This document shows positions 52,719-62,292 of a stretch of 64,000 nucleotides of DNA, piece by piece. A program made the position numbers and the translations under genes. The number at the start of each line of letters is the position of its first letter. Positions within the stretch are counted from its first letter, which is position 1. The notes beneath the pieces are model-generated. The model saw nothing but the letters and a program-made list of their open reading frames with translations, had not been told where the DNA came from and made no database searches. Origin of the DNA: Methylobacterium terrae (GTDB lineage Bacteria; Pseudomonadota; Alphaproteobacteria; Rhizobiales; Beijerinckiaceae); NCBI RefSeq assembly GCF_003173755.1, contig NZ_CP029553.1, positions 5,274,001-5,338,000 on the forward strand, read 5' to 3'.

Positions 52719-54086
52719 TCAGGCCGGCTGGGGCAGCCCCGCCTTCTCGAGAACCGCGTGCTGGCGCGCCGCGAGCTCGTCGAGGGAGAAGCGGTCGATC
52801 TGCGCCTCGAACAGGCGGTGGTAGTTCAGTTCCGAGCGCAGGTGGAGGAACACCGCGCCCAGGCCCACCGCCGCCCGGTCCATGAACACGAATTCCCGCG
52901 GCACCGTCACGGGCCCGCGCTCCTTGAGGGCGCGGTGGACCTCGAAGGCCTGGCGGCGGCCGTACTCGCTCGGCTTGACGCCGTCCGCCACCGTGCGGAC
53001 CCGGTCCTCGAGCAGCGGGCCGTAGATGAAGCGGGCCCAGATGTTGAGGATGTCGACGAGCTCGCGGGTGAGGTTGCGGAAGCCCCAGCTCTCGTAGGCG
53101 TGGACGATGCGCGCCTCGTCGCCGTGCAGGAGCCCCTTGTAGAGATCGACCACGCCGCCGACGAAGCGGGGGTGGAAGATGCGGATGCAGCCGTAATCGA
53201 GCAGGTTGATGCCCGCGGGCTCACCCCCGTCCGAGAACACCGTGTAGTTGCCGAGATGGGGGTCGCCGTGGATCACCGCGGCGCGGCTGAAGGGGTGCCA
53301 CCAGGCCTGGAACATCGCATGCGCCAGGCGGTTGCGCGTCTCCAGCGGCCCGCCGGTGAAATTGAGGATCTTCTCGCCCTCGAGCCAGCCCTGCGTGAGC
53401 AGGCGCTTGGTCGAGAGGTCGGGATGGACGACCGGGACCCGCACGGTCTCGACGCCCTTGAGCACGTCGGCGTAGAGGGCGGCGTGCTTGGCCTCGCGGG
53501 TGTAGTCGAGTTCCTCGCGCACCCGGTCGCCGATCTCCTTGGCGATCTCGCGGGTGTCGATGACCGAGCTGATGCGGCGGTGCAGGGCGAAGGCGAGCTC
53601 GAGCTGCTTGAGGTCCGCCTCGACGGCGGATTGCATGTCCGGATATTGCAGCTTGCAGGCGAGCGGGACGCCGTCCAGCGTCTCGGCGCGATGGACCTGG
53701 CCGAGGGAGGCGGCCGCCGCGGGGCGCAGGTCGAACTTGCCGAAGCGGCCCTGCCATTGCGGCCCGAGCTCGGCGGCCATGCGGCGCTTGACGAAGGCCG
53801 CGCCCATCGGCGGCGCCTCGGATTGCAGCTTCTGCAGCTCGGCGGCGTATTCGGGCGGCAGCAGGTCCGGCACGGTGGCGAGCAGCTGCGCCACCTTCAT
53901 GATCGGCCCTTTGAGGCCGCCGAGCGCCTGGGCGAGGGCGGCGGCGCTCGACACGTCCTCGCCCTTGCGGCCGAGGAGCCGCGCCCCGGCCATCCGGGCG
54001 GCGACGCCGCCCACATTGGCGCCGACCTTCGCGTAGCGGGCGGCGCGGGCGGAGAAGCGATTGGCTTCGCTGTCGGAGGCGGACAT
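52719..54086 (-). CDS. ABC1/UbiB-family atypical kinase (ADCK-like)
   Basis: A 455-residue ABC1-domain protein. It has the KxGQ-like PIMKVAQLLAT (an Ala in place of Gly), AAAASLGQVHRA as A-rich loop, PLACKLQYPD with the Lys, VIHGDPHLGNYT as catalytic loop and NLLDYGC in place of the IDFG motif. Unlike the UbiB-like protein at 19077..20711 it has no C-terminal membrane helices, and it resembles the group found in eukaryotic ADCK3/4 and some bacteria. The Asp-Tyr-Gly variant is common in this subgroup as I recall. ATG 54086 precedes MSASDSEAN. It follows the FrmR/CsoR-family regulator on the same strand after 115 bp. Confidence 0.87.
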   Translation of the reverse strand: MSASDSEANRFSARAARYAKVGANVGGVAARMAGARLLGRKGEDVSSAAALAQALGGLKGPIMKVAQLLATVPDLLPPEYAAELQKLQSEAPPMGAAFVKRRMAAELGPQWQGRFGKFDLRPAAAASLGQVHRAETLDGVPLACKLQYPDMQSAVEADLKQLELAFALHRRISSVIDTREIAKEIGDRVREELDYTREAKHAALYADVLKGVETVRVPVVHPDLSTKRLLTQGWLEGEKILNFTGGPLETRNRLAHAMFQAWWHPFSRAAVIHGDPHLGNYTVFSDGGEPAGINLLDYGCIRIFHPRFVGGVVDLYKGLLHGDEARIVHAYESWGFRNLTRELVDILNIWARFIYGPLLEDRVRTVADGVKPSEYGRRQAFEVHRALKERGPVTVPREFVFMDRAAVGLGAVFLHLRSELNYHRLFEAQIDRFSLDELAARQHAVLEKAGLPQPA

Positions 54087-54201
54087 GGAGGACGAGGCTC
54101 GTGCGAGGGGACGCGCGGGGCATCGCGCGTCGGGCATGGAGCCTAGATAAGACCGGGATCCGGCACCGCCAGGGCGACCGGACAGCGCGGGGGCGCCGGC
54201 C

Positions 54202-54513
54202 TCAGGTCTGCCGCAGGGCGGCGCGCAGCACCCGGGTCATCTCCTCGACGGCACCGTCGTGATCCTCGGCGCGCACCGCGTAGTCGACGGACGCGTCGAG
54301 ATGCGTGCTGATGAGCTGCAGCACCGCCTCGCGCACCGCCGCCGTGATGGCGTTCATCTGCTGCACCTCGTCGAGGCAGTAGCGGTCCTCCTGCACCATG
54401 GCCTGGAGACCGCGCACCTGTCCCTCGATGCGCTTGAGGCGCTGGAGGATCGGCTTCTTCTCCTCCTCGGTCCGGCGGACCTGGAGATGGCCGTCGACGT
54501 ACTGGTAATCCAT
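54202..54513 (-). CDS. CsoR/RcnR/FrmR-family transcriptional repressor
   Basis: A 103-residue all-helical repressor (DUF156). Its core is KKPILQRLKRIEGQVRGLQAMVQEDRYCLDEVQQMNAI. Sensor positions: C46 (the invariant Cys) and H71 (25 residues later, as in C36/H61 of CsoR), but the position four residues on, Cys in CsoR and His in RcnR, is S75. A missing third metal ligand is what distinguishes FrmR-type formaldehyde sensors (Glu there in E. coli FrmR), so a formaldehyde or other electrophile sensor is more likely than copper or nickel. An inverted repeat at 54586..54625 spans its likely promoter. No formaldehyde dehydrogenase is adjacent. Confidence 0.88.
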   Translation of the reverse strand: MDYQYVDGHLQVRRTEEEKKPILQRLKRIEGQVRGLQAMVQEDRYCLDEVQQMNAITAAVREAVLQLISTHLDASVDYAVRAEDHDGAVEEMTRVLRAALRQT

Positions 54514-54585
54514 GATGTGCCTTCCCCGACCGTGGGGCCGCTCGTCCGGGAGGGCGAAGTCGGCCCGGGCGACGTCGGGTCTGGT

Positions 54586-54625
54586 GATCGATTGCCGCCC
54601 TGTCCCTAAGGAACGGCAATCGATC
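54586..54625. promoter_or_regulatory. Operator-like inverted repeat upstream of the CsoR/FrmR gene
   Basis: A perfect 12-bp inverted repeat (GATCGATTGCCG / CGGCAATCGATC) with a 16-bp centre (CCCTGTCCCTAAGGAA), 73-112 bp before ATG 54513. The C/G runs with flanking AT-rich arms fit operators of this repressor family; autorepression is the likely role. Confidence 0.65.
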
Positions 54626-54695
54626 TTACATCAGGGGCGCGCAGGTCAAGCTCAATCTTGGAGGCCCGACCGCGGGTGCGCCCCGTCCCGGTGGA

Positions 54696-55583
54696 CTAGG
54701 TCTTGCTGTTGGTGACCGGCGCCGAGGCCATCTGCTCCTTCTGGGCGGCCGAATCGGGCCGGGCGGGCCCGAGCACCGGCTCCTCGCCGAGGGGCTCGAA
54801 CGCCTTGAAGTGGAACTGGCCCTTGCCGTCGATCGACGGGCCCTGCGAGTAGCGGCCGGGCGGAACCGGCGTGCCGTTGCGCTCGGTGCCCATGAACATA
54901 TAGCTGAATTCCTGCGCCTCCTTCGACTGGTCGAAGCTGTTGGGCACCGGCAGGCCTTCCTTCAGGCCGCCCATGTCCTCGATGATCGCCAGCCATTGCT
55001 GCTGGTGCATCGTGTCCCGGGCGATCAGGAAGCTGAGCATGTCCTGCATGCCCTTGTCGTGGGTGGAGTTGTAGAGCCGCACCGCCAGGGTGCGCCCGGT
55101 CGCCTCCGCGGCCACGTTGCAGAACATGTCGCCGACGAGGTTGCCGCTGGCATAGACGTGCGAGCAGTCGAACGGCGCGCCGTCGCAATCGACGGGCAGG
55201 GCCGCCATGCCGGTGGAGAGCAGGTGGCGCTGGAGCATGCCCTCGACGACGTGGCGCGGGCGCTCGCCGCCCATCACGGCACCGACGATCGGGTTGGCCT
55301 GGGCGGAGGTCTCCTGGAGCGTCGCGGGCGCGTCCTCGAGGTTGAGGGCGACCGCGGTCGACAGCATCTCGATGTGGCTGATCTCCTCGGTGGCGGTGTT
55401 CAGCAGCACGTCGCGGTACTTGGTGCTGGGTCCGCGGGCGCCCCAGGCCTGGAAGAAGTACTGCAGGCAGACGCGGATCTCGCCCTCGATGCCGCCGATC
55501 GCCTGCTGCAGCTGGCGAGCGAACAGGGGGTCGGGCTTCTCGACCTTGACCGGGTACTGCAGGCGCTTGTCGTGATAGTACAT
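54696..55583 (-). CDS. Manganese-containing (non-heme) catalase
   Basis: A 295-residue Mn-catalase of the ferritin-like fold, which converts hydrogen peroxide to water and oxygen. It starts MYYHDKRLQYPVKVEKPDP, and the dimanganese ligands can be placed in GGIEGEIRVCLQYF, TATEEISHIEML (Glu and His), CNVAAEATGRTL and ARDTMHQQQW (His). The C-terminal tail (about 245-295) is Pro-rich and probably disordered. ATG 55583 is the conserved start. It is upstream of the FrmR-like gene on the same strand but 182 bp away. A near-consensus EcfG promoter lies about 100 bp upstream (55685..55709), consistent with stress control. Confidence 0.94.
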   Translation of the reverse strand: MYYHDKRLQYPVKVEKPDPLFARQLQQAIGGIEGEIRVCLQYFFQAWGARGPSTKYRDVLLNTATEEISHIEMLSTAVALNLEDAPATLQETSAQANPIVGAVMGGERPRHVVEGMLQRHLLSTGMAALPVDCDGAPFDCSHVYASGNLVGDMFCNVAAEATGRTLAVRLYNSTHDKGMQDMLSFLIARDTMHQQQWLAIIEDMGGLKEGLPVPNSFDQSKEAQEFSYMFMGTERNGTPVPPGRYSQGPSIDGKGQFHFKAFEPLGEEPVLGPARPDSAAQKEQMASAPVTNSKT

Positions 55584-56018
<435 letters not shown>

Positions 56019-56127
56019 GCCGAAAGCGGGCATATGTCATATCGCCGAAGCGATGTCACCTACCCGGTGGCTTTCGCCACCTGCCCCGTCACCGGGCCAA
56101 CCCTGCGTTAACCACGCTGGGCAGGCC

Positions 56128-56203
<76 letters not shown>

Positions 56204-56312
56204 GTCCGAGGCGGGTGCCTTGTAGGCCGGCCCTTCTCAGCCTGTCAATTCCCTTGGTGGCCCCGCCGCGTCGCGACTGCGCGCGGGCGCCCCGGGCTCG
56301 CACGGACCGCGC

Positions 56313-56600
56313 ATGCGCTCGCTACTCTGGCTCTTCGACAACATCATCACGCTCTACGTGTACCTGCTCATCGCCAGCGCCGTGCTGAGCTGGCTCGTGG
56401 CCTTCAACGTGGTCAACGTGCGCAACCCGATCGTGTCGCAGATCGGGGAGTTCCTGTTCCGGGTGACCGAGCCGGCCCTGCGGCCGATCCGGCGCATCCT
56501 GCCGAACCTCGGCGGCATCGACATCTCGCCGATCATCCTGGTCCTCGGCCTGTTCTTCCTGCGCAACCTGGTGTTCGAGCTCTTCGCCAGCGTGGCGTGA
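56313..56600 (+). CDS. yggT: YggT-family membrane protein
   Basis: A 95-residue protein with two hydrophobic helices (about 8-30 and 70-92) and the YggT core [37 protein letters not shown] between them, including the conserved TEP..RP.R. YggT/Ycf19-like proteins occur near division and membrane-assembly genes in many bacteria; in E. coli YggT is linked to osmotic-shock tolerance. ATG 56313 is the first start. It is followed after 4 bp by the DUF167 gene, the same neighbour as E. coli yggU, so they form a conserved two-gene operon. Confidence 0.92.
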   Translation: MRSLLWLFDNIITLYVYLLIASAVLSWLVAFNVVNVRNPIVSQIGEFLFRVTEPALRPIRRILPNLGGIDISPIILVLGLFFLRNLVFELFASVA

Positions 56601-56604
56601 GGCC

Positions 56605-56958
56605 GTGACGACCGCGGGGGCGGCGATGGCCGCGCCCTGGCGGATCACCCCCGGGGGGATCGAGGTCCGGGTCCGGGCCACCCCGCGGGGCGGGCGCGAC
56701 GCCCTCGACGGCGTCGAGACCCGGGACGACGGCCTGCCCGTGCTGAAGGTGCGGGTGCGGGCGGCGCCGGAGGACGGCGCCGCCAACGCGGCGATCCGGG
56801 ACGTGCTGCGGCGCGCCCTCGGGCTGCCGGCCTCGGCGGTGACCCTCGCCACCGGGGCCGCCGCCCGGATCAAGCTGTTTCGCGTCGCCGGCGACGGGCC
56901 GGCCCTGGCGGAGCGGCTCGCGGCCTTGACCGGCGGGCCACCCGCCGGTGGGGCTTGA
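56605..56958 (+). CDS. yggU: DUF167 (YggU) family protein
   Basis: A 117-residue protein of the DUF167 family. The core (about 13-105) is IEVRVRATPRGGRDALDGV, VLKVRVRAAPEDGAANAAI with the hallmark P.DG.AN, and TLATGAAARIKLFRVAG. The function is unknown. The start is GTG 56605, 4 bp after the yggT stop; ATG 56626 (MAAPWRI) is a good alternative. A short Gly/Pro tail ends the protein. Confidence 0.9.
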   Translation: MTTAGAAMAAPWRITPGGIEVRVRATPRGGRDALDGVETRDDGLPVLKVRVRAAPEDGAANAAIRDVLRRALGLPASAVTLATGAAARIKLFRVAGDGPALAERLAALTGGPPAGGA

Positions 56959-57109
56959 CCGGCCGGCGGGGCTGCCCCTCAACTCTCCCCGATGCACCGG
57001 CCGGACAGCGAAGCTTCCGGCCGGCCGAACGATCCGGAGCCTGCCCGGCGTCTCCCGCGCCCGGCAGGCTCTCGCACGAGAAGCGAAGATTCTCGCACGA
57101 GGGGCGACG

Positions 57110-58156
57110 ATGAAGACCAATCCGGGCCGTTTCTTCGAGGATTTCCGCCTCGGGGAGACCATCCGCCACGCCACGCCGCGCACGGTGACCGCCGGCGACG
57201 TGGCGCTCTACACCGCGCTCTACGGCCCGCGCTTCGCGGTGCAATCCTCCGACGCCTTCGCGGCCGCCTTCGGCTACGCCCGGGCGCCCCTCGACGACCT
57301 GCTGGTGTTCCACGTCGTGTTCGGCAAGACGGTGCCGGACATCTCGCTCAACGCGGTCGCCAATCTCGGCTACGCGGAAGGGCGCTTCCTGCGCCCGGTC
57401 TATCCGGGCGAGACCCTGAACTCCGTCTCGGAGGTGATCGGCCTCAAGGAGAGCTCGAACCGCCAGACCGGCGTGGTCTACGTCCGCTCCACCGGGTACG
57501 ACGCGCAGGGCGAGGCGGTGCTGAGCTATTGCCGCTGGGTGCTGGTGCGCAAGCGCGACCCCGAGGCTGGAATCGAGGCCGAGGCGGTGCCGAGCCTCGC
57601 CAAGGCGGTGGCGCCGGAGGAACTGGCGGCCGGCCTGCCGCCCCTGAATCCGGAGACCTACGATCTCGGCCTCGCCGGCAGCCCGCACCGCCTCGGCGAC
57701 TACGCGGCCGGCGAGCGCATCGACCACGTCGACGGCATGACCGTCGAGGAGGCCGAGCACCAGATCGCCACCCGGCTGTTCCAGAACACCGCCAAGGTCC
57801 ATTTCGACGGCTTTGCGGCCAAGGACACCCGCTTCGGCAAGCGGCTGATCTACGGCGGCCACGTCATCTCGCTCGCCCGGGCCCTCAGCTTCAACGGGCT
57901 GGGCAACGCCTTCTCGATCGCCGGCATCAATGCCGGGCGCCACGTCGCGCCCCTGTTCGCCGGCGACACGGTCTATGCCTGGAGCGAGGTGCTGGAGGTG
58001 GCCGACCTGCCGGGGCGCAGCGACGTCGGGGCGCTTCGCCTGCGCACGGTCGCGACCAAGAACCGGCCCTGCGGCACCCACCCGGACAAGTCCGGCGACG
58101 GCTACGACCCGGCGGTGATCCTCGACCTCGACTACTGGGCCCTGATGCCGCGCTGA
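57110..58156 (+). CDS. Mesaconyl-CoA hydratase (ethylmalonyl-CoA pathway)
   Basis: A 348-residue enzyme with two MaoC/hot-dog domains, the length and pattern of mesaconyl-CoA hydratase. It starts MKTNPGRFFEDFRLGETIRHATPRTVTAGDVALY, continues with SVSEVIGLKESSNRQTGVVYVRS and ends with the second hydratase-2-like motif HFDGFAAKDTRFGKRLIYGGHVISLA, holding the Asp/His dyad region. It converts mesaconyl-CoA to beta-methylmalyl-CoA when C2 units are assimilated or glyoxylate is regenerated in serine-cycle methylotrophs. ATG 57110 has a good ribosome-binding site (GAGGGG). It follows yggT-DUF167 on the same strand after 151 bp. This gene is one of the best metabolic clues to the organism. Confidence 0.92.
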   Translation: MKTNPGRFFEDFRLGETIRHATPRTVTAGDVALYTALYGPRFAVQSSDAFAAAFGYARAPLDDLLVFHVVFGKTVPDISLNAVANLGYAEGRFLRPVYPGETLNSVSEVIGLKESSNRQTGVVYVRSTGYDAQGEAVLSYCRWVLVRKRDPEAGIEAEAVPSLAKAVAPEELAAGLPPLNPETYDLGLAGSPHRLGDYAAGERIDHVDGMTVEEAEHQIATRLFQNTAKVHFDGFAAKDTRFGKRLIYGGHVISLARALSFNGLGNAFSIAGINAGRHVAPLFAGDTVYAWSEVLEVADLPGRSDVGALRLRTVATKNRPCGTHPDKSGDGYDPAVILDLDYWALMPR

Positions 58157-58341
58157 GGACCGCCCGCGCGGCGTCGGGGCCGACGCCCCGACGCTGCGCA
58201 GCGAGCGGGTTCCGGCCGCGGCGACGAGGCCGGGACGCGAATCGATGGCGCTCCTGCGCTCGGGATCCCGGCCCATGACGTAACGTCCCCTTCACGGCTG
58301 CATCGTAGCGTCGTCGTCGATCCGAACGGAACGACGACCCG

Positions 58342-59628
58342 ATGCTGAAGCGCTTCTCACGCCAGGACGGCTTTCTCGAACTGCTTGCGACCCGCGCCGG
58401 CGTCGGTTTGTGGGAGGTCATCCCGCACCAGGGCGACCTCGCGCATCCGAAGACCAAGGTCACCTGGACGCCGGAATTCCGCCGTGTCGTCGGCTACACG
58501 ACGGCCGAGTCGTATCCGGACAAGCTGGAATCGTGGTCGAGCCGGATCTACTCCGAAGATCTCGTCCGGATCATGACCGCCTTCGCGGCAGCGATCAAGG
58601 ACGTCAAGAACCAGGGCGCCTACGACGTCAAGTACCGGATCGTGATGCCGGACGGCCGGCCGCGCTGGTTCCGCGCCACCGGCGGCGCCGCCTACGACGC
58701 CCACGGCGTCCCGCTGCGGATCTGCGGCTCGCTCGTCGACATCCACGCCGAGATGGAGGCCAAGGCGAGGGACGAGACGCGGGCCCGCGAACTCGACGCG
58801 CTGATCGACGGCTTCGCCCGGGATTCCTCGGCCCTGTTCGCCAGCCTGTCGAGCGCCGCCGGGGAGATGCAGGCGGCGGCCTCTGCGATGGCCGGCACCG
58901 CCGACCAGACCAGCGCCCGCTCGACCGAGGTGGCGGGCTCGGCCACGCAGACCTCGGCCAACATCGACACGGTCGCGGCGGCCTCGGAGGAGCTGGGCGG
59001 CTCGGTCACCGAGATCGGGCGCCAGGTGCAGGGCTCGGCCACCCTCGCGGAGGCGGCGGTCGTCGAGGCCGACGGGACCGCGCGCCTGGTGCAGGAGCTG
59101 AGCGGCGCGGTGAGCAAGATCGGCGACGTCGTGAGCCTGATCTCGTCGATCGCCGGCCAGACCAACCTACTGGCGCTGAACGCCACGATCGAGGCGGCGC
59201 GGGCCGGCGAGGCGGGCCGCGGCTTCGCGGTGGTGGCCGCCGAGGTCAAGGAGCTCGCCAACCAGACCGCCAAGGCGACGGACGAGATCGCCTCGCAGAT
59301 CACGCGGATCCAGGATTCGACGGCCCAGGCGGTGGCGGCGATCGGCGGGTTCGGGACGCGCATCCGCGAGATCAGCGGCCTGACGACGGCGATCGCCGCC
59401 GCGGTCGAGGAGCAGAACGCCGCGACCCACGAGATCGTCCGCAACGTCTCGCAGGCCGCCGCCGGGGCCGGCGACGTGATGGCCGGCACCGCGAGCGTGT
59501 CGGCCTCCGCCGAGGAGACCGGCAGGAATGCGGCGCGGGTGATCGCCGCCTCGTCCGAGGTCTCGGACCGCTCCCGCGAGCTGAGCGCGCAGACCGAGGG
59601 CTTCCTGCGAAGCGTCCGAGCGGCGTGA
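58342..59628 (+). CDS. Soluble PAS-MCP chemoreceptor
   Basis: A 428-residue methyl-accepting-type signalling protein without membrane segments. The N-terminal PAS domain (about 12-135) has [30 protein letters not shown] and a PAC-like end. A long coiled coil with the MCP signalling tip follows: [35 protein letters not shown] at about 275-310, the highly conserved hairpin that contacts CheA/CheW. The methylation helices are Ala/Glu/Thr rich. It may sense a cytosolic redox or light cue through PAS. No che genes are near, so it probably joins arrays encoded elsewhere. Confidence 0.92.
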   Translation: MLKRFSRQDGFLELLATRAGVGLWEVIPHQGDLAHPKTKVTWTPEFRRVVGYTTAESYPDKLESWSSRIYSEDLVRIMTAFAAAIKDVKNQGAYDVKYRIVMPDGRPRWFRATGGAAYDAHGVPLRICGSLVDIHAEMEAKARDETRARELDALIDGFARDSSALFASLSSAAGEMQAAASAMAGTADQTSARSTEVAGSATQTSANIDTVAAASEELGGSVTEIGRQVQGSATLAEAAVVEADGTARLVQELSGAVSKIGDVVSLISSIAGQTNLLALNATIEAARAGEAGRGFAVVAAEVKELANQTAKATDEIASQITRIQDSTAQAVAAIGGFGTRIREISGLTTAIAAAVEEQNAATHEIVRNVSQAAAGAGDVMAGTASVSASAEETGRNAARVIAASSEVSDRSRELSAQTEGFLRSVRAA

Positions 59629-59652
59629 GGGACGTCCGCCGCCCGCCGGCGC

Positions 59653-60111
59653 TCAGGCGTCGGTCCGGGCGGCGGTGAAGCGGCGGAACGCCTCGAGGGT
59701 CTCGCGGCTGACGTGGTGCTCGATGCCTTCCGCGTCGCAGCGCGCCACGTCCGGGCTGACGCCGAGCGCGAGCAGGAACGATTCGACGACGCGGTGGCGC
59801 TCGCGCGCCTCCGCGGCCAGCGCCCGGCCGGCCTCGGTCAGGAACACGCCGCGATAGGGCCGCTGCTGCACCAGCCCGTCCTCGGCCAGGCGCTTGAGCA
59901 TCTTGGCCACCGTCGGCTGCGCGACGCCGAGGCGGGCCGCGATGTCGACCTGCCGCGCCTCGCCGCCGTCGCCGATCAGGTCGGCGATCAGCTCGACGTA
60001 GTCCTCCACCAGCTCGAGCCGGCGCGCCTCGCGCACCTGCCGGAAGCCGGCGGAATGCGCCTCGGCATCGACCAGGGCGGCGGGCTCGGACGGGTGCTCG
60101 GGATCCTGCAT
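59653..60111 (-). CDS. mntR: MntR/DtxR-family manganese-responsive regulator
   Basis: A 152-residue regulator of the DtxR/MntR type. After a 25-residue N-terminal tail comes the winged helix ([43 protein letters not shown]), then [35 protein letters not shown] and the dimer and metal-binding domain ([11 protein letters not shown]). Candidate Mn ligands are the Glu and His of RHRVVE and EGIEHHVS. It represses Mn uptake (mntH) when manganese is sufficient and can also affect oxidative defence. No mntH is in view; the Mn-dependent catalase lies 4 kb away. ATG 60111 is the first methionine. Confidence 0.92.
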   Translation of the reverse strand: MQDPEHPSEPAALVDAEAHSAGFRQVREARRLELVEDYVELIADLIGDGGEARQVDIAARLGVAQPTVAKMLKRLAEDGLVQQRPYRGVFLTEAGRALAAEARERHRVVESFLLALGVSPDVARCDAEGIEHHVSRETLEAFRRFTAARTDA

Positions 60112-60333
60112 GGGAGGGGGTCGTCGCCTCGTCGCTTGTCTCGGGATCACGCAGTCTTACCCGAGGACGGGCCGGGTGTGCAGAGGGGAGGGCCGGCGCG
60201 CCCGGGGCCTGCGCGGGCGCACCGGTATTTTCTCGCCCCTCGTCACTTCCGAGGAGAGACGCGGGCCGCCTTCCTCCGGATGAATGGGCCGCAAAGGAGC
60301 GCGGGGCGATCCCGGGCGGCGGAGGCGGCGGCG

Positions 60334-61533
60334 ATGGATCACGGGCCCGGCGCCCTCGACGGGGAGACGCGCCCTCCGGCAGCGGAGCCCGGCGAGGACG
60401 ATCACGCGGTCGCCGCCCCCCAGAGCCTGGCGGAGCGGCTGTCCGACAGCGTCGGATCGATGATCGTCGGGCTCGTCCTGGTGCCGCTCGCCTGCCTGGG
60501 CCTGCTCTGGAACGAGGGCCGCGCCGTGCGCGTCGCCCGCTCCCTGGCGGAGGCCGGCGCGGTGGTGCGCACCGTCCCGACCGATCGCCGCGACCCCGCC
60601 CTCGACGGGGCGCTGGTCCACCTCGCCGGCCCGGCCACCACCGTGGCCGGCGCCATCGACGACGAGCTCGGCCCGCGCTCGCGCGGGCTCGCCCTCGCGC
60701 GCAAGGTCGAGATGTACCAGTGGCGCGAGAGCGAGCAGGGCTCCGGAGCGGAGCGCAAGTTCGTCTACCGGCGCGAATGGTCGGAGCAGCCGGTCCACTC
60801 CACCGGCTTCCGCGTCGCCGGCCACGACAACCCGGCCTTCCCGGTGCGCTCGCGCAGCTTCGGCGCCGCCGACGCGCGGGTCGAGGCGGTGCCGGTCGGG
60901 GCCGAGGCATCCCGGCTGCTGCCGGCGCAGGGCGCGCTGCCGGCCGACGAGATCGGGGCCGCCGCCCTGCGGCAATCCCTCGGGCGCCCGGTGCGGGCGA
61001 GCGGCGGGGCCTACCACGTCGGAGCCGGCCCCGAGGCGCCGCGGGTCGGCGACCTGCGCGTCACCTACCTGCTGGCCCCCGAGGGACCGGCCTCGTTCCT
61101 CGGCCGCCAGGGAGCCGACGGCCTGACCCCGTACCGGGCCGCGAACGGCGAGGGCGTGCTGCTCGCGGCCACCGGCCTGCACCCGGCCGAAACCCTGGTC
61201 GCACGGGGCGAGGCGGACAATCGCCGCACGACGTGGCTCCTGCGCGGGCTCGGCCTCGTCTTCCTGTTCCTCGGCTTCGCCGGGCTGTTCGCGCCGGTCA
61301 ACGTGCTGGCGCGCAGCCTGCCGGTGCTCGGCTCGATCGTCTCCGGCGCGGTCACGGTCGTGGCGCTCGCGGCGACGGCCCTGGTCGGCCCGGTGGTGAT
61401 CGGCGCGGCCTGGATCGCCTATCGGCCGCTCCTCGCCAGCGGCCTCGTCGCGGGGGCGGTCCTCGTCTCCGTGCTGCTCTACGGGCTGGGGCGGCGCAGG
61501 TCCGCCGGTCCCGCCCGACCCGTCCCGGCCTGA
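60334..61533 (+). CDS. TMEM43-family membrane protein
   Basis: A 399-residue protein with a charged N-terminal segment (1-45), one membrane helix (SMIVGLVLVPLACLGLLWNEGRAV), a large extracytoplasmic domain (about 70-305, with VEMYQWRESEQGSG and REWSEQPVHSTGF) and a C-terminal cluster of three or four helices (about 306-390). The WNEGRAV and YQW-E patterns are characteristic of the TMEM43/LUMA family, known in eukaryotes from the inner nuclear membrane and widespread but uncharacterised in bacteria. ATG 60334 is chosen; ATG 60280 adds 18 residues. It stands between mntR (divergent) and a small exported protein 39 bp downstream. Confidence 0.85.
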   Translation: MDHGPGALDGETRPPAAEPGEDDHAVAAPQSLAERLSDSVGSMIVGLVLVPLACLGLLWNEGRAVRVARSLAEAGAVVRTVPTDRRDPALDGALVHLAGPATTVAGAIDDELGPRSRGLALARKVEMYQWRESEQGSGAERKFVYRREWSEQPVHSTGFRVAGHDNPAFPVRSRSFGAADARVEAVPVGAEASRLLPAQGALPADEIGAAALRQSLGRPVRASGGAYHVGAGPEAPRVGDLRVTYLLAPEGPASFLGRQGADGLTPYRAANGEGVLLAATGLHPAETLVARGEADNRRTTWLLRGLGLVFLFLGFAGLFAPVNVLARSLPVLGSIVSGAVTVVALAATALVGPVVIGAAWIAYRPLLASGLVAGAVLVSVLLYGLGRRRSAGPARPVPA

Positions 61534-61572
61534 CCGCACCGTCGCGACTTTCCCCGACGCAGGAGAACATTC

Positions 61573-62178
61573 GTGGGACCATTCATGCTCCGGTTTCCCC
61601 TCGCGCTCGTTCTCGTGCTCTCGGCGAGCGCCGCCGGCGCGCAAACGAGCGGCGCACAGGCGAACGGCCCGCCGGGCTCGCCGCTGACGGGCCTGCGCTC
61701 CTTGCGCGTGGCGAGCGGCATCAACGCCCAGCCGGCAGTGCGGGAGGCCTGCGGGATCACGGCCGAGATCGATGCCGCCCTCAACGAGGCCTTGCGCGGC
61801 CGGGTCGCGCAGGCGGGCCTGGCCGTCGCACCGGGACGCCAGACGGTGCAGACCAGCCCCACCCTCACGATGCTCATCCCGCAGCCGAACGATCCGGCGG
61901 TGCCGGCCCTGCTCACGACGGTCAACGTGCAGGCCGTGCGGGCGGGGGAGGAGATCGTGTGTGCGGCGAGCGCCTTCACCGAGCTGCGGGCCGCGCTCGC
62001 CGGGGCCCGGGTGGTGGCGACCGGCCAGATGCTCGAGCCCAAGCCCATCGGCCTGTGGTCGCACGATTCCGCGCTGCTGATCGGGGCCGCGGCCCTGCCG
62101 GGCCGGCTGCCGGGCTTCGGCACGGCCGTCGCCGACGCTTTCGCGTCGGCCTGGACCAAGGCGAACCCGGCCCGCTGA
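61573..62178 (+). CDS. Exported protein of unknown function
   Basis: A 201-residue protein with a signal peptide (MLRFPLALVLVLSASAAGAQ) and a mature domain with two cysteines (REACGITAEIDAALNEAL and EEIVCAASAF) that probably pair. No family is recognised. The domain looks alpha/beta, with a predicted helical C-terminus GTAVADAFASAWTKAN. The start is GTG 61573 (GGAG 7 bases upstream); ATG 61585 is possible. It is probably co-transcribed with the TMEM43-like gene, 39 bp upstream, and ends at the inverted repeat 62253..62292. Confidence 0.75.
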   Translation: MGPFMLRFPLALVLVLSASAAGAQTSGAQANGPPGSPLTGLRSLRVASGINAQPAVREACGITAEIDAALNEALRGRVAQAGLAVAPGRQTVQTSPTLTMLIPQPNDPAVPALLTTVNVQAVRAGEEIVCAASAFTELRAALAGARVVATGQMLEPKPIGLWSHDSALLIGAAALPGRLPGFGTAVADAFASAWTKANPAR

Positions 62179-62252
62179 CGCGCCTCACACGATCGCCGAT
62201 CGATTGCTTCGCGATGCGGATTTCGGCTTCGCTCATGCGCCGCGCGGGCTGG

Positions 62253-62292
62253 TGATGCGAAGTCCGGACGGGATCTTCCGGACTTCGCATCA
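62253..62292. terminator. 16-bp hairpin between convergent genes, overlapping the LysR stop
   Basis: A perfect 16-bp inverted repeat (TGATGCGAAGTCCGGA and its complement) with an 8-nt loop. Its right arm includes the LysR stop codon at 62290-62292 and it lies 75 bp after the exported-protein gene, so it serves as a bidirectional terminator. Confidence 0.75.
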
